Below, piece by piece: positions 25,205 through 33,174 of a stretch of DNA of 64,000 nucleotides (positions within the stretch are counted from its first letter, which is position 1; every line of letters begins with the position of its first letter). Origin of the DNA: Streptomyces aureus (lineage in GTDB: Bacteria > Actinomycetota > Actinomycetes > Streptomycetales > Streptomycetaceae); the NCBI RefSeq assembly GCF_000725495.1, contig NZ_JNZD01000004.1, positions 823,871 to 887,870 on the forward strand, written 5' to 3'. The notes beneath the pieces are model-generated. The model searched no databases, was not told where the DNA came from, and saw only the letters and a program-made list of their open reading frames with translations. The position numbers were made by a program, and so were the translations under genes.

Positions 25205-26335
25205 TCAGCGGGGGTCGGGGACCCGGACGGCGTGGCGGCGGTGCCACCGGAGCCGGACCCGGGTGCCGCGCAGGGCGGCGACGTCCTCGGAGGAGGTCTC
25301 CAGGTTCTGCTGGAGCGCGGTGAGGCGGCCGCCGGCGTCGAGGTCCACCAGGAAGCGGGTGGCGTCGCCGAGATAGACGACCTCGGCGACGGTGCCGGCG
25401 GCGGTGGAGAACTCTGGCTCGGCGGAGTCGGTCGCCCTGGCGGTCGCCTCGTCGTCCTCGGTCGACCCGGCATCGGCGGCCCCGGCGTCGGCGGGCTCGG
25501 TGGCTGCGGGCTCGGTCGGTCGCGCGGACTCCTGGAGCACGCGGATCTTCTCGGGCCGGATGCTGTACGTGCCCGGGGCGCCGACGACCTGCTGCGCCGA
25601 GGGCCCGTCGAGCAGGTTGGACGTGCCGACGAAGCCCGCGACGAAGGCGGTGGCGGGACGTTCGTAGATCTCGGCCGGCGTGCCGACCTGTTCGATGCGG
25701 CCCTGGTTGAAGACGGCGACGCGGTCGCTCATCGTCAGGGCCTCCTCCTGGTCGTGGGTCACGAACACGAAGGTGATGCCGACCTCGCGCTGGATCGCCT
25801 TGAGTTCGACCTGCATCTGCTCGCGCAGCTTGAGGTCGAGGGCGCCGAGGGGCTCGTCGAGCAGCAGGACGCGGGGGCGGCCGACGAGGGCCCGGGCGAG
25901 GGCGACGCGCTGGCGCTGGCCGCCGGAGAGCTGGGCCGGACGACGCCGGCCGAACCCCTCGAGGCGTACGTCGGCGAGCGCCTTGCGGGCCCGGACCAGC
26001 CGCTCCGCCTTGGGCACCTTGCGGACCTTGAGACCGTAGGCGACGTTCTCCTCGACGGTCATGTGCGGGAACAGGGCGTAGTCCTGGAAGACCGTGTGCA
26101 CGTCCCGTTCGAAGGGGGCGAGACCGGTGACCTCCTGGCCGGCCAGTTCGATCCGGCCCTCGGTCGGGCTCTCGAATCCGGCGATCATCCGCAGCACGGT
26201 CGTCTTGCCCGAGCCGGACGGGCCGAGCATCGAGAAGAACTCGCCGTCGGCTATCTCCAGATCGGCTCCGGCCACGGCGGTCGTCTCTCCGAACGCCTTG
26301 CGCAGGCCCTGGAGCCGGATCGCCTTTGCCTCCAT
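25205..26335 (-). CDS. Polyamine-type ABC importer ATPase (PotA-like)
   Basis: This 376-residue ATPase has Walker [10 protein letters not shown], signature LSGGQRQR, Walker [13 protein letters not shown] and a C-terminal TOBE region. A 45-residue Ala/Glu/Asp-rich insertion (about residues 285-325) splits the TOBE region, which is not usual in PotA. The ATG at 26335 is taken rather than an in-frame ATG at 26404 because the family similarity begins at [11 protein letters not shown]. It is the first gene of the importer operon and is divergent from a GntR regulator; a good promoter lies in the shared intergenic region. Confidence 0.88.
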   Translation of the reverse strand: MEAKAIRLQGLRKAFGETTAVAGADLEIADGEFFSMLGPSGSGKTTVLRMIAGFESPTEGRIELAGQEVTGLAPFERDVHTVFQDYALFPHMTVEENVAYGLKVRKVPKAERLVRARKALADVRLEGFGRRRPAQLSGGQRQRVALARALVGRPRVLLLDEPLGALDLKLREQMQVELKAIQREVGITFVFVTHDQEEALTMSDRVAVFNQGRIEQVGTPAEIYERPATAFVAGFVGTSNLLDGPSAQQVVGAPGTYSIRPEKIRVLQESARPTEPAATEPADAGAADAGSTEDDEATARATDSAEPEFSTAAGTVAEVVYLGDATRFLVDLDAGGRLTALQQNLETSSEDVAALRGTRVRLRWHRRHAVRVPDPR

Positions 26336-26382
26336 GGGCGGGGAACCTTTCTGGTGCGGGGTGCGTTGCAACACTGACCGGA

Positions 26383-26411
26383 AAGATATGAAGCCATAGT
26401 TCAAACCTCAA
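26383..26411 (-). promoter_or_regulatory. Predicted promoter of the polyamine-type importer operon
   Basis: On the minus strand TTGAGG (26406-26411) and TATCTT (26383-26388) are 17 bp apart, a good housekeeping promoter for the PotA-like gene. Confidence 0.55.
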
Positions 26412-26415
26412 GACC

Positions 26416-26430
26416 CCTTTAGAGTAAAGG
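26416..26430. promoter_or_regulatory. Palindrome CCTTTA-GAG-TAAAGG, candidate GntR operator
   Basis: A perfect inverted repeat (6-bp arms, 3-bp spacer) lies between the divergent importer and GntR genes, next to the -35 box of the importer promoter. It is a likely binding site for the GntR regulator. Confidence 0.5.
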
Positions 26431-26447
26431 TTGAGTCAACGCACAAG

Positions 26448-27275
26448 GTGGTGACCGTGAAGCAACACCGGGGCGACGGCGTCCGCAGAGCCGTCTTCAC
26501 TCCCGTGGACAACCGCGCCCGCGTCGAGACGGTCGTGCACCGGATCGGGGACGCCATCGAGCTCGGGCTGCTCGCCGACGGCGAGCAGCTGCCGGGCGAG
26601 ATGGAGCTGGCCGGACAGCTCGGCGTGTCCACGGTCACCCTGCGCGAGGCCCTCATGGCCCTCAGGCAGCAGGGGCTGGTCACCACGCGCCGCGGGCGCG
26701 GCGGCGGCAGCTTCGTGTCCCTGCCCGAAGTGCCGGGCGAGGAGCGGCTGTTGGCCCGGCTGGCCGGCTGGAGCACCGAGGAGCTGCGGGACCTGGGCGA
26801 CCACTGGGCGGCCCTGTCCGGAGCGGCGGCCCGGCTCGCGGCCCAGCGGACCGAACCGGACGACCTCAAGGCGCTGCGGCGCAGCCTCGACGACCTGTCC
26901 GCCGCAGAGGACGCCCCCGCCCGCAGCCGCGTCTACGGCCGCTTCCACGTCGAACTCGCCGCGGCGGCGCAGTCCGCCCGGCTGACGCGCGAACAGGTCG
27001 TGCTCCAGACCGAGGTGGGGGCGCTGATGTGCCTGGTGCTCGGGGACGACGAATATCGTGAAGAAGTCGCAGACCGTCACCGCTCCGTAATCTCGGCCGT
27101 GCAAGATGGGGCCCACGATTCGGCCAGGGCACTGGCCGAGCGGTGCGTACTGGACTCGACGGCGCGGCTCATCACCCTGCGCCTGTCGATGCCGCGTGCC
27201 GCGTCAGGTCCGCGTCCTCTGGAGGGCACCCATGCGCAGGAGCCCCGGACCCGCCGGCGCGACGGCGACGCTTGA
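26448..27275 (+). CDS. GntR-family regulator, FadR/FCD type
   Basis: This protein of about 275 residues has a GntR winged helix (ETVVHRIGDAIELGLLADGEQLPGEMELAGQLGVSTVTLREAL) and a helical C-terminal FCD-type domain. It is divergent from the polyamine-type importer and likely controls it. Three close GTG codons could start it (26448, 26451, 26457); AAGGTGG at 26445 gives the best spacing to 26457. The last 44 bp overlap the start of the Cache-domain gene, which suggests translational coupling of the two. Confidence 0.82.
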   Translation: MVTVKQHRGDGVRRAVFTPVDNRARVETVVHRIGDAIELGLLADGEQLPGEMELAGQLGVSTVTLREALMALRQQGLVTTRRGRGGGSFVSLPEVPGEERLLARLAGWSTEELRDLGDHWAALSGAAARLAAQRTEPDDLKALRRSLDDLSAAEDAPARSRVYGRFHVELAAAAQSARLTREQVVLQTEVGALMCLVLGDDEYREEVADRHRSVISAVQDGAHDSARALAERCVLDSTARLITLRLSMPRAASGPRPLEGTHAQEPRTRRRDGDA

Positions 27276-28011
27276 CGTCTCCGCCGAGGCGGCCGTCGCC
27301 GCTCAGGTCCGCCGGACGCTGGAGGCCGTGTTCGAGGCGGTCGCGGAGACCCGGGCCGAGACCGCCGCGCTGCTCACCCGCGTCGCGGCCGAGGGCCGCC
27401 GCCCCGCGAGCGTGGACCTGGCGGCGCTGCGCCCGGGGCTCCATCTGCGGCTCACCCGGCAGGAGTTGGTCTCGGGCGCCGGGTTCGTGGCCGCGCCCGG
27501 CCTGCTCGGTGACGTACCGGCGTGGCTGGAATGGTGGCAGCAGGGCTCCGACGGCGGTGTACGGCCGCTGCTGCTCGACCTCGATCCGGAGCACTCCGCG
27601 TACTCGGACTACACGCACTGGGACTGGTTCGCCCTCCCCCGGGACACCGGGCAGCGCGCGGTCGCCGGTCCCTACGTCGACTACCTCTGCTCGGACGAGT
27701 ACAGCCTGACGCTGTCGGCACCGGTCCAGATGGACGGCCGGTTCGTGGGCGTGGCCGCTGCGGACGTGTATCTGCGGCACTTCGAGGGCGCGGTCGTGCC
27801 GCTGCTGCAACGGCTGCCCGGAGCCTCGTACCTGGTGAACGCCCGGGGCCGGGTGGCCGCGTCGGCCGACCCCGCGCATCTGGCCGGATCACTCACCAGG
27901 GGACCGGACTTCGCGGGTGTGCTGGCCGCGGCCCGGAGCACCGTCCACGGCGCCATGCGGCTCGTCCCCTGCGACGGCGTACCCCTCGTCCTGGTGACGC
28001 CGGCGGGCTGA
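27232..28011 (+). CDS. Cache-domain (PDC-type sensor) protein without output domain
   Basis: The 259-residue product shows a Cache/PDC-type core: a long N-terminal helix with AAVAAQVRRTLEAVFEAVAE, then WLEWW, DPEHSAYSDYTHWDWFALPRD, GPYVDYLCSDEYSLTLSAPV and a DVYLRHFE helix. Cache domains bind small ligands, usually outside the cell, but here no signal peptide, membrane helix or output domain is seen, so it looks like a soluble ligand-binding protein. ATG 27232 follows GGAGGG by 5 nt and overlaps the GntR gene by 44 bp. A role in sensing the importer substrate is inferred. Confidence 0.72.
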   Translation: MRRSPGPAGATATLDVSAEAAVAAQVRRTLEAVFEAVAETRAETAALLTRVAAEGRRPASVDLAALRPGLHLRLTRQELVSGAGFVAAPGLLGDVPAWLEWWQQGSDGGVRPLLLDLDPEHSAYSDYTHWDWFALPRDTGQRAVAGPYVDYLCSDEYSLTLSAPVQMDGRFVGVAAADVYLRHFEGAVVPLLQRLPGASYLVNARGRVAASADPAHLAGSLTRGPDFAGVLAAARSTVHGAMRLVPCDGVPLVLVTPAG

Positions 28012-28054
28012 ACGGCCCGCTTCCCGGGGTGCGGACGGCCCGGGTCGACGCGCG

Positions 28055-28714
28055 TCACACGGCGCGAAGCTCCGCCGCTCCGTTGCGCGTCCTGCGTGCC
28101 CGGTGCGGTCCGCCCGGCGTCGTCCGGGCCGCCTCGCGCAGCACCAGTGTCATCCGTGAATAGCCCATGTCCTTCAAGGACTTGGGGGTCTCGTCCACGA
28201 TCCGGCAGTCCGTGCGGCCCCAGCTGGGATCGGGGTGGAGCAACGGGCGCACGGCACCGTCGTGTTCCACCCCGCTCGGTCCGACCGCCTCGATCCAGAG
28301 CGGCAGACCGTGCCGGTAGGCGGCGTCCATGATCGGGTCCTGGGCGATGTCCCGGCGGATCGCCTGGAGTCCGCGGTCCTGGCCGTTGCGCTCCACCGCC
28401 GCGGCGAAGTGCGCGAGCATCGGCAGGCACCAGCGCGACTCGTGCTCACCGAGGACCGAACCGGCGTCCGGGTGGAACAGGACGAACCGCAGGAAGTTGT
28501 CGCCGGGCATGGCGGTCGGGTGCGTGCCGACGCCGTCGAAAAGTGTCTCGAACGCGGCGTTGGACAGGACGACGTCCCAGCGGTGGTCGAACACCACGGA
28601 GGGGAAGGGGACGGCCTCGAGCAGCATGGCGTAGTCCCGGAGGTACGCCTGTGCTTCGGGACTGTCGGGGACAGGTCGCGGCTGGGACCGCTGCCTTCCT
28701 GCCTGGTACGCCAT
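28055..28714 (-). CDS. MmyB-type regulator ligand-binding domain, lacking the helix-turn-helix
   Basis: This 219-residue protein matches the C-terminal ligand-binding part of MmyB-family XRE regulators: YLRDYAMLLEAVPFPSVVFDHRWDVVLSNAAFETLF, then NFLRFVLFHPDAG and LHPDPSWGRTDCRIVDE. The N-terminal XRE helix-turn-helix that relatives carry (about 100 residues) is missing: only a short basic tail precedes the domain, and no helix-turn-helix is readable upstream on this strand. It is either a decayed regulator or an adaptor that works with a separate DNA-binding protein, for example the divergent XRE protein. Confidence 0.75.
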   Translation of the reverse strand: MAYQAGRQRSQPRPVPDSPEAQAYLRDYAMLLEAVPFPSVVFDHRWDVVLSNAAFETLFDGVGTHPTAMPGDNFLRFVLFHPDAGSVLGEHESRWCLPMLAHFAAAVERNGQDRGLQAIRRDIAQDPIMDAAYRHGLPLWIEAVGPSGVEHDGAVRPLLHPDPSWGRTDCRIVDETPKSLKDMGYSRMTLVLREAARTTPGGPHRARRTRNGAAELRAV

Positions 28715-28983
28715 CGGGAGGTCACCCCTCTTGCCTCTGCGGCCTTCACGCGGCGCCCCGATCCTGCTGCCCCGAGGACTGGCGTGTCAACTATCGTGGC
28801 ATTTGGCGGCCGTTGACGGCTGATTCTCGCCACAGTTGTGGCGAGACCTGGATGTGAGTTCGAGCGACGGGTTACGCTCCGGTTGGTCCCCGGTCTTGCC
28901 GCCGGGATGGTTCCTGACCCTCGTGTCCACATGGTTCCCGAACTTCGTGAGAGCCACCTGAGAGAGACGTAGGAGATCTGTCG

Positions 28984-29640
28984 GTGACGGATGGCTACGA
29001 GGTTCCGTGCGCCACGGCGACGGTTCTGCTGCAGGCCGTCGTGGCCAGGGTCACCGCACTCGCCGACCGGCTCGGCGTGCCGAACGCCGAGGTCTTCGAC
29101 GTCCGGCGGCTGTCGACCGAGTCCGGTGTCCCCGAACCGGTGGTGAAGGCCCTGCTGAGCGGCCGCCCCGCGGGTGAACCCGACCTGCAGGCACGCTTCC
29201 TGCAACGCCTGGACCTGCTGCGCCGCACCCGGCTCAAGCCCAACGGACGCCGCTACACGCAGCAGGAGATCGCGGACGGCGCCGGCATGTCCCGCCAGCA
29301 GGCGGGCGCCCTGATCAACGGCGACCGGCGCCCCACCATGGAGCACTGCGACGCCATCCAGCGCTTCTTCCGGGTGCACGCCGGATTCCTCACGGCCGAG
29401 GACTCCGAGGCGCTCGTCGGGGCCCTCCAGCGGTCCGAGCAGGAACTCCTGCAGCGGCTCGCCGACCGCGAGCGCGCCGCCGCCTCGGCCGCCCACGATC
29501 CGCTCGACCGGCTGCTCCTCGACCACGGGGTCCGCGGGATCGCCTGGCGGGCCGCGCAGTTGCCCACCGACCAGCACCGGGACAAGGTCGCGGAATGGCT
29601 GGACATGCTCCTGGAGAGCGTCAAACGGCCCGAGTCGTGA
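28984..29640 (+). CDS. XRE-type helix-turn-helix regulator
   Basis: This 218-residue protein has a helix-turn-helix in its middle (residues 91-130: YTQQEIADGAGMSRQQAGALINGDRRPT), flanked by an N-terminal helical region and a long C-terminal helical region. GTG 28984 follows GTAGGAG. It heads a plus-strand series with an ImmA/IrrE-like protein and a membrane protein; this arrangement recurs in actinobacteria to my knowledge but has no known role. Its stop overlaps or abuts the next gene, so they are probably co-expressed. Confidence 0.8.
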   Translation: MTDGYEVPCATATVLLQAVVARVTALADRLGVPNAEVFDVRRLSTESGVPEPVVKALLSGRPAGEPDLQARFLQRLDLLRRTRLKPNGRRYTQQEIADGAGMSRQQAGALINGDRRPTMEHCDAIQRFFRVHAGFLTAEDSEALVGALQRSEQELLQRLADRERAAASAAHDPLDRLLLDHGVRGIAWRAAQLPTDQHRDKVAEWLDMLLESVKRPES

Positions 29641-29654
29641 GCCGGGGGAGATCA

Positions 29655-30203
29655 GTGGGCATCGGAAGGGAAATGCGCCGCCTGTGCGGCGAACTGGTCT
29701 CGGAGCTCTCGCTCCCGGCACCTGCGGCACCCGACGACCTCTACACCGCGCTGTGCGGCGCGATGAGCAGGCGCCGTGGCCGTCCCGTCCAGTTCCGTAC
29801 GGCCGCCTTCCCGCCCGGAACCGCCAGCGGTCTGTGGCTCGACATGGCCGAACAGGACCTGGTCGTCATCGAGGAACGCACCGCGCCCGACCACCAGTTG
29901 GTGATTCTCGGTCACGAACTGTGGCACATGAAGGCCGGGCACTGCAGCCATCACGTCGACGGCACGGCCGTCGCGGCACGCTTACTCGGCGACGGGGCGG
30001 ACCTCCAGGCCACCGTCCTGAAAGTGGCGGCGCGCACCCGCTTCGACCTCGCCGACGAGCAGGAGGCCGAGAGCTTCGGTCTGCTGCTCGCCAGCAAATG
30101 CCGTACCTGGCTGGCCGGTTCCTCCCTGCGCGGCCCGGTGCAGCGGCACGGTCTGGCCGGCCGCATCGAGGCCTCCCTGGGCTGTCGCGGGCCGCGGGGC
30201 TGA
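29655..30203 (+). CDS. ImmA/IrrE-like HExxH metallopeptidase, TTA-containing
   Basis: This 182-residue protein contains the zinc-protease motif H87-E-L-W-H91 in VILGHELWHMKAGH, the pattern of ImmA/IrrE proteins that cleave or inactivate partner repressors. Database labels such as toxin component are not supported. The GTG at 29655 is chosen because GGGGGAG lies 4 nt upstream; GTG 29637, overlapping the XRE stop as GTGA, is an alternative. Codon 110 (29982-29984) is TTA, rare in Streptomyces and read by the developmentally controlled bldA tRNA, so the protein is probably made late in growth. Its natural target is the XRE protein coded just upstream. Confidence 0.75.
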   Translation: MGIGREMRRLCGELVSELSLPAPAAPDDLYTALCGAMSRRRGRPVQFRTAAFPPGTASGLWLDMAEQDLVVIEERTAPDHQLVILGHELWHMKAGHCSHHVDGTAVAARLLGDGADLQATVLKVAARTRFDLADEQEAESFGLLLASKCRTWLAGSSLRGPVQRHGLAGRIEASLGCRGPRG

Positions 30204-30216
30204 AGGTCCCGCGGCC

Positions 30217-31446
30217 ATGGACGGATCCAGCTACTACATCCCGGCCGTCGCCATGGGCGCGGCCATCGCGTTCAAGGGCCCCTCGCTGCTGCGCGGCTGG
30301 CGCGACCCGCTGCTGCGTTCCGTCGGGGTCCTCCTCGCACTCGCCGGGCTGGTGTTCCTCTTCGCGGCCCCGCCGACCATCGCCGCGGTCAACGACCTCA
30401 CCGGGATACCCAACGTCTCGGCCCCGCTCGTCTACTGCCTGCTGAGCGCCTACAGCGCCTCGTGTCTGGTGCTGATCATCAACTGGCGCGGCGGACCGCC
30501 CGAGGTGACCCGGCGGCTCTCCCGGCGCTGGACCCTCGGATACACCGTGGTCGGCGTGGCGCTGATCGTCCTGTTCTGCCTCGGGGACGCCTCCGAGGAA
30601 CGGCTGCGCGACCTCGACACGTACTACGCGAACACCCCCTTCATCCGCGAGATGATCGTCCTGTACCTCGGGTCGCTCACCGTCGCCGGTGTCGCGATGA
30701 ACGTCATGTGCTGGCGCTGGGCGGTCCAGGTGCGCGGGCGGCTGCGGGCCGGACTGGTGATCATCGCCTTCGGGTCGCTCTGCAACATCCCTTACTCCGC
30801 GGCCAAGTTCACCGCCGTGGTGGCTCGCTGGAACCATACGGACCTGGACGGGCTCAGCACCAACGTGGCCCCGCTGCTCGCCTCGGCCGGGGCCCAGATC
30901 ACCGCCGTCGGCTTCTGCCTCCCGCTCGCCTGGCGGCGCGTCGAGGACAGCTGGAACACCTGGTCGACCTATCGCCGGCTGGGACCGCTCTGGCGCGAAC
31001 TGAAGCCGGTGTCCGTGCCGGAGGACCGCGCGGTGCGGATGTCCTGGTGGTCGCCCGCCGAACTCCAGGTCACCCAGCGGGAGTCGGACATCCACGACGG
31101 CATGCTGAGCCTCTACCCCTACTTCGACTCCGAGGTGCGCTCACGCGCGTACGGGGCCGCCGTGGCCGCGGGTTCCTCCGCCGCCGAGGCCAGCGCCGAG
31201 GCCGACGCCGCGATGGTGACGGTCGCCGTCCGGGCCAGGGCCGCCGACCCGGAGGGCCGGGTCATCGACTCGGCGGAGACGGCCGGCGCACCGGCCACGG
31301 CCGGATCGGGCTTCGCGTACACCGACGGGCAGCGCGACCTGGTGCGCATGTCCATCGCGCTGCGCCGTTCGCCCGTCGTGGCGGCGGCCCGGGTCGGCCG
31401 TTCACCGGCCGGACCGGGCCACGGCGCCCGGGAACGCGCGCGCTGA
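30217..31446 (+). CDS. MAB_1171c-type multispanning membrane protein
   Basis: This 409-residue protein has about seven hydrophobic helices in residues 1-240 (for example LLLALAGLVFLFAAPPTI, YTVVGVALIVLFCLGD and MIVLYLGSLTVAGVAMNVMCW) and a cytoplasmic C-terminal part of about 160 residues with an Ala/Glu-rich helix. Similar proteins are listed as MAB_1171c-family putative transporters, but nothing in it identifies a substrate. It starts 13 bp after the HExxH gene. The setting, regulator plus protease plus membrane protein, fits a signal receiver as well as a transporter. Confidence 0.7.
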   Translation: MDGSSYYIPAVAMGAAIAFKGPSLLRGWRDPLLRSVGVLLALAGLVFLFAAPPTIAAVNDLTGIPNVSAPLVYCLLSAYSASCLVLIINWRGGPPEVTRRLSRRWTLGYTVVGVALIVLFCLGDASEERLRDLDTYYANTPFIREMIVLYLGSLTVAGVAMNVMCWRWAVQVRGRLRAGLVIIAFGSLCNIPYSAAKFTAVVARWNHTDLDGLSTNVAPLLASAGAQITAVGFCLPLAWRRVEDSWNTWSTYRRLGPLWRELKPVSVPEDRAVRMSWWSPAELQVTQRESDIHDGMLSLYPYFDSEVRSRAYGAAVAAGSSAAEASAEADAAMVTVAVRARAADPEGRVIDSAETAGAPATAGSGFAYTDGQRDLVRMSIALRRSPVVAAARVGRSPAGPGHGARERAR

Positions 31447-31474
31447 CCCCGGCGGCGGCCCCGTGCGGGATGCC

Positions 31475-32515
31475 TCAGGTCGCGCTCCGCTCGCTCGCCT
31501 CGCGCAGTTCCCGCTCGACCGCGCGGCTGTGGACGGTGTCCGGCCGGCCCGCCGCCGTGCCCGGACGACCGGCCCGCAGCAGCTGCCGCCAGGTCTCCCG
31601 GCTCCAGTCGGCCGCACCGGTGGTGGAGGTGAACTCCTGCACCAGGGCGAGGAAACGCGCCGGATCGCTGTGGAAGGGGAAGTGACCCGCCCCCTCGAAG
31701 ATCTCCAGCCGACTGCCCGGCATCGCCTCGTGAGCGCCGTGGGCGTGCCGCACCGGCACCACGCCGTCCCGGTCGCCCCAGAGCAGCATGGTGGGCATGC
31801 CCTCGGTGAGATAGCAGCGGTCGAGCATGGTGACCGCCTGGCCGCGCCAGTCGACGACCCCCCGCAGGGTGCGGATGAACGCGCTGCGCGAGGTCGCGTC
31901 GGGCAGTGCGTCCACGAGGTTCAGCAACTCCGGCGCGTCCCGCGCCAGATCGGCGTCGACCAGACGCATCAGCCGCAGGAACAGGCCCACGTGGAGGCTC
32001 ATCCCCGGCAGGCGCAGCGCGGACAGCAGCAGGTGGGCGCCCGGCAGCGACACGGCCCGCAGCGCGGGGGTGACCTCGCCGCCGACCCCGCCCGCGCTGA
32101 CCAGGATCAGCCGCTCGGTCCGTTCGGGGAACTGGTAGGCGAACTGCATCGCCACTCCCCCGCCCAGCGAGTGCCCGACCAGGGTGGCGGACTCGATGTC
32201 GAGCGTGGCCAGCAGGTCGCGCACTCCGTTGGCGTACGCGGCCACCGAGTAGTCGGCGCGGGGCTTGTCCGAGTCGCCGTGGCCCAGCAGGTCGGGCGCG
32301 ATCACCGTATGGGTGCGGGCGAGGTCCGGGATCAGCTCCGCCCAGGTCGCGGAGGAGTCCCCGATACCGTGGATCAGGACGAGCGCGGGGCCCTCCCCCG
32401 CCATGCGGTAGGCGCGCCGGTACCCGTGCACGACACGGTGGCGCAGGCGCAGTTCTCCGTCTCCCACCGAACGCAGCCGCGGGGTGCGCCGCTGGCGAGG
32501 CTGTGCGTCGACCAC
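31475..32515 (-). CDS. Alpha/beta-fold hydrolase
   Basis: This 346-residue serine hydrolase has the nucleophile in GHSLGG, the oxyanion region in LVLIHGIGDSSATW, the acid in WGDRDGVVP and the catalytic histidine in GAGHFPFHSDP. About 20 basic residues precede and about 40 charged residues follow the domain; no signal peptide is seen. GTG 32515 follows GGGAGG at 8 nt. It converges with the membrane-protein gene, leaving only 28 bp. Substrate unknown; lipase, esterase or C-C hydrolase are all possible. Confidence 0.82.
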   Translation of the reverse strand: MVDAQPRQRRTPRLRSVGDGELRLRHRVVHGYRRAYRMAGEGPALVLIHGIGDSSATWAELIPDLARTHTVIAPDLLGHGDSDKPRADYSVAAYANGVRDLLATLDIESATLVGHSLGGGVAMQFAYQFPERTERLILVSAGGVGGEVTPALRAVSLPGAHLLLSALRLPGMSLHVGLFLRLMRLVDADLARDAPELLNLVDALPDATSRSAFIRTLRGVVDWRGQAVTMLDRCYLTEGMPTMLLWGDRDGVVPVRHAHGAHEAMPGSRLEIFEGAGHFPFHSDPARFLALVQEFTSTTGAADWSRETWRQLLRAGRPGTAAGRPDTVHSRAVERELREASERSAT

Positions 32516-32649
32516 GGGCCGACCTCCCGTTCCCAGGCCGCCGCGAAGACGGCTCCCGAGCCGCCGTGAGGGCGGCCGCGGGGCCGTCCGACAGGCGGCC
32601 CCGGCTCTCCCTTCCAGCCTAGGGCCCTTGTTCCACCTGGGGTTTCCGT

Positions 32650-32681
32650 GAGGTTTCGCCTCCGCTAAGCGGGCGAACCTC
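32650..32681. other. Hairpin in the 32516-32768 intergenic region
   Basis: GAGGTTTCGCC (32650-32660) pairs with GGCGAACCTC (32672-32681) apart from one bulged base. It lies between divergent genes and may be a regulator site or part of a leader; function unknown. Confidence 0.35.
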
Positions 32682-32768
32682 CGTGGCCCGAAACCGGATT
32701 GTCAGTGGCGGGCGGCAAGCTGGGGTCAGGACCAGTGTCACGACCAGCCGACCGGAAAGAGCGCTCCG

Positions 32769-33005
32769 ATGCCGACCGCCGTACTGACCGACCGTGAACG
32801 CGCCGCCGTGCAGGCCTACCTCCGCCTCCTCCAGACCGTACGAGCGGCGTTCGACGGTCCCCCGGACGGGGGCCGACCACCCGTGGTCCCGCCGGCCGTC
32901 ATCGCCGAGACGGAGCGGGCCCTGAAGGCGGCGGGTCTCACGGGCAACGAGGACGCGTTCTTCGAACTGCTGCACTCCTGGTGCCCGGAGCCGGACCGGC
33001 CGTGA
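32769..33005 (+). CDS. Small hypothetical protein
   Basis: I do not recognise this 78-residue protein. It has an acidic, helical composition: an N-terminal helix with TDRERAAVQAYLRLLQTVRAAFDG, a Pro/Gly-rich turn, and a second helical part ending FFELLHSWCPEPDRP. The ATG at 32769 follows GGAAAG at reasonable spacing, codon bias is normal, and a terminator lies downstream, so it is probably real. It stands alone between divergent and convergent genes. Confidence 0.55.
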   Translation: MPTAVLTDRERAAVQAYLRLLQTVRAAFDGPPDGGRPPVVPPAVIAETERALKAAGLTGNEDAFFELLHSWCPEPDRP

Positions 33006-33042
33006 GCGAAGCCGCGGGGCGACGCCCGCGACTTCACCACGA

Positions 33043-33160
33043 CCGCCGGGAGGGCGCTCGTGCCGCCCTCGCCGGGACGACGTTCCGCCACCTCGCCGGG
33101 ACGGCGCTCCTGCCACCTCGCCGGGACGGCGCTCGTGCACCGTCGCCGGGACGGTGCACG
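33043..33160. repeat. About 25-bp tandem repeat, five degenerate copies
   Basis: Units of the type CTCGCCGGGACGGCGCTC repeat from 33043 (units near 33043, 33068, 33092, 33117 and 33142), immediately after the small gene. The last unit forms the hairpin at 33135-33159. Confidence 0.8.
33135..33159. terminator. Terminator hairpin between convergent genes
   Basis: GTGCACCGTC (33135-33144) and GACGGTGCAC (33150-33159) form a perfect 10-bp stem with a 5-nt loop between the small gene and the phosphopantetheinyl transferase gene. Confidence 0.75.
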
Positions 33161-33174
33161 CGGCTCCCGCCCGG

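Noticed and set aside
28984..30203. Toxin-antitoxin pair formed by the XRE and HExxH genes
   Set aside because: The second protein carries a clear HExxH zinc-protease motif and resembles ImmA/IrrE; nothing indicates toxicity.
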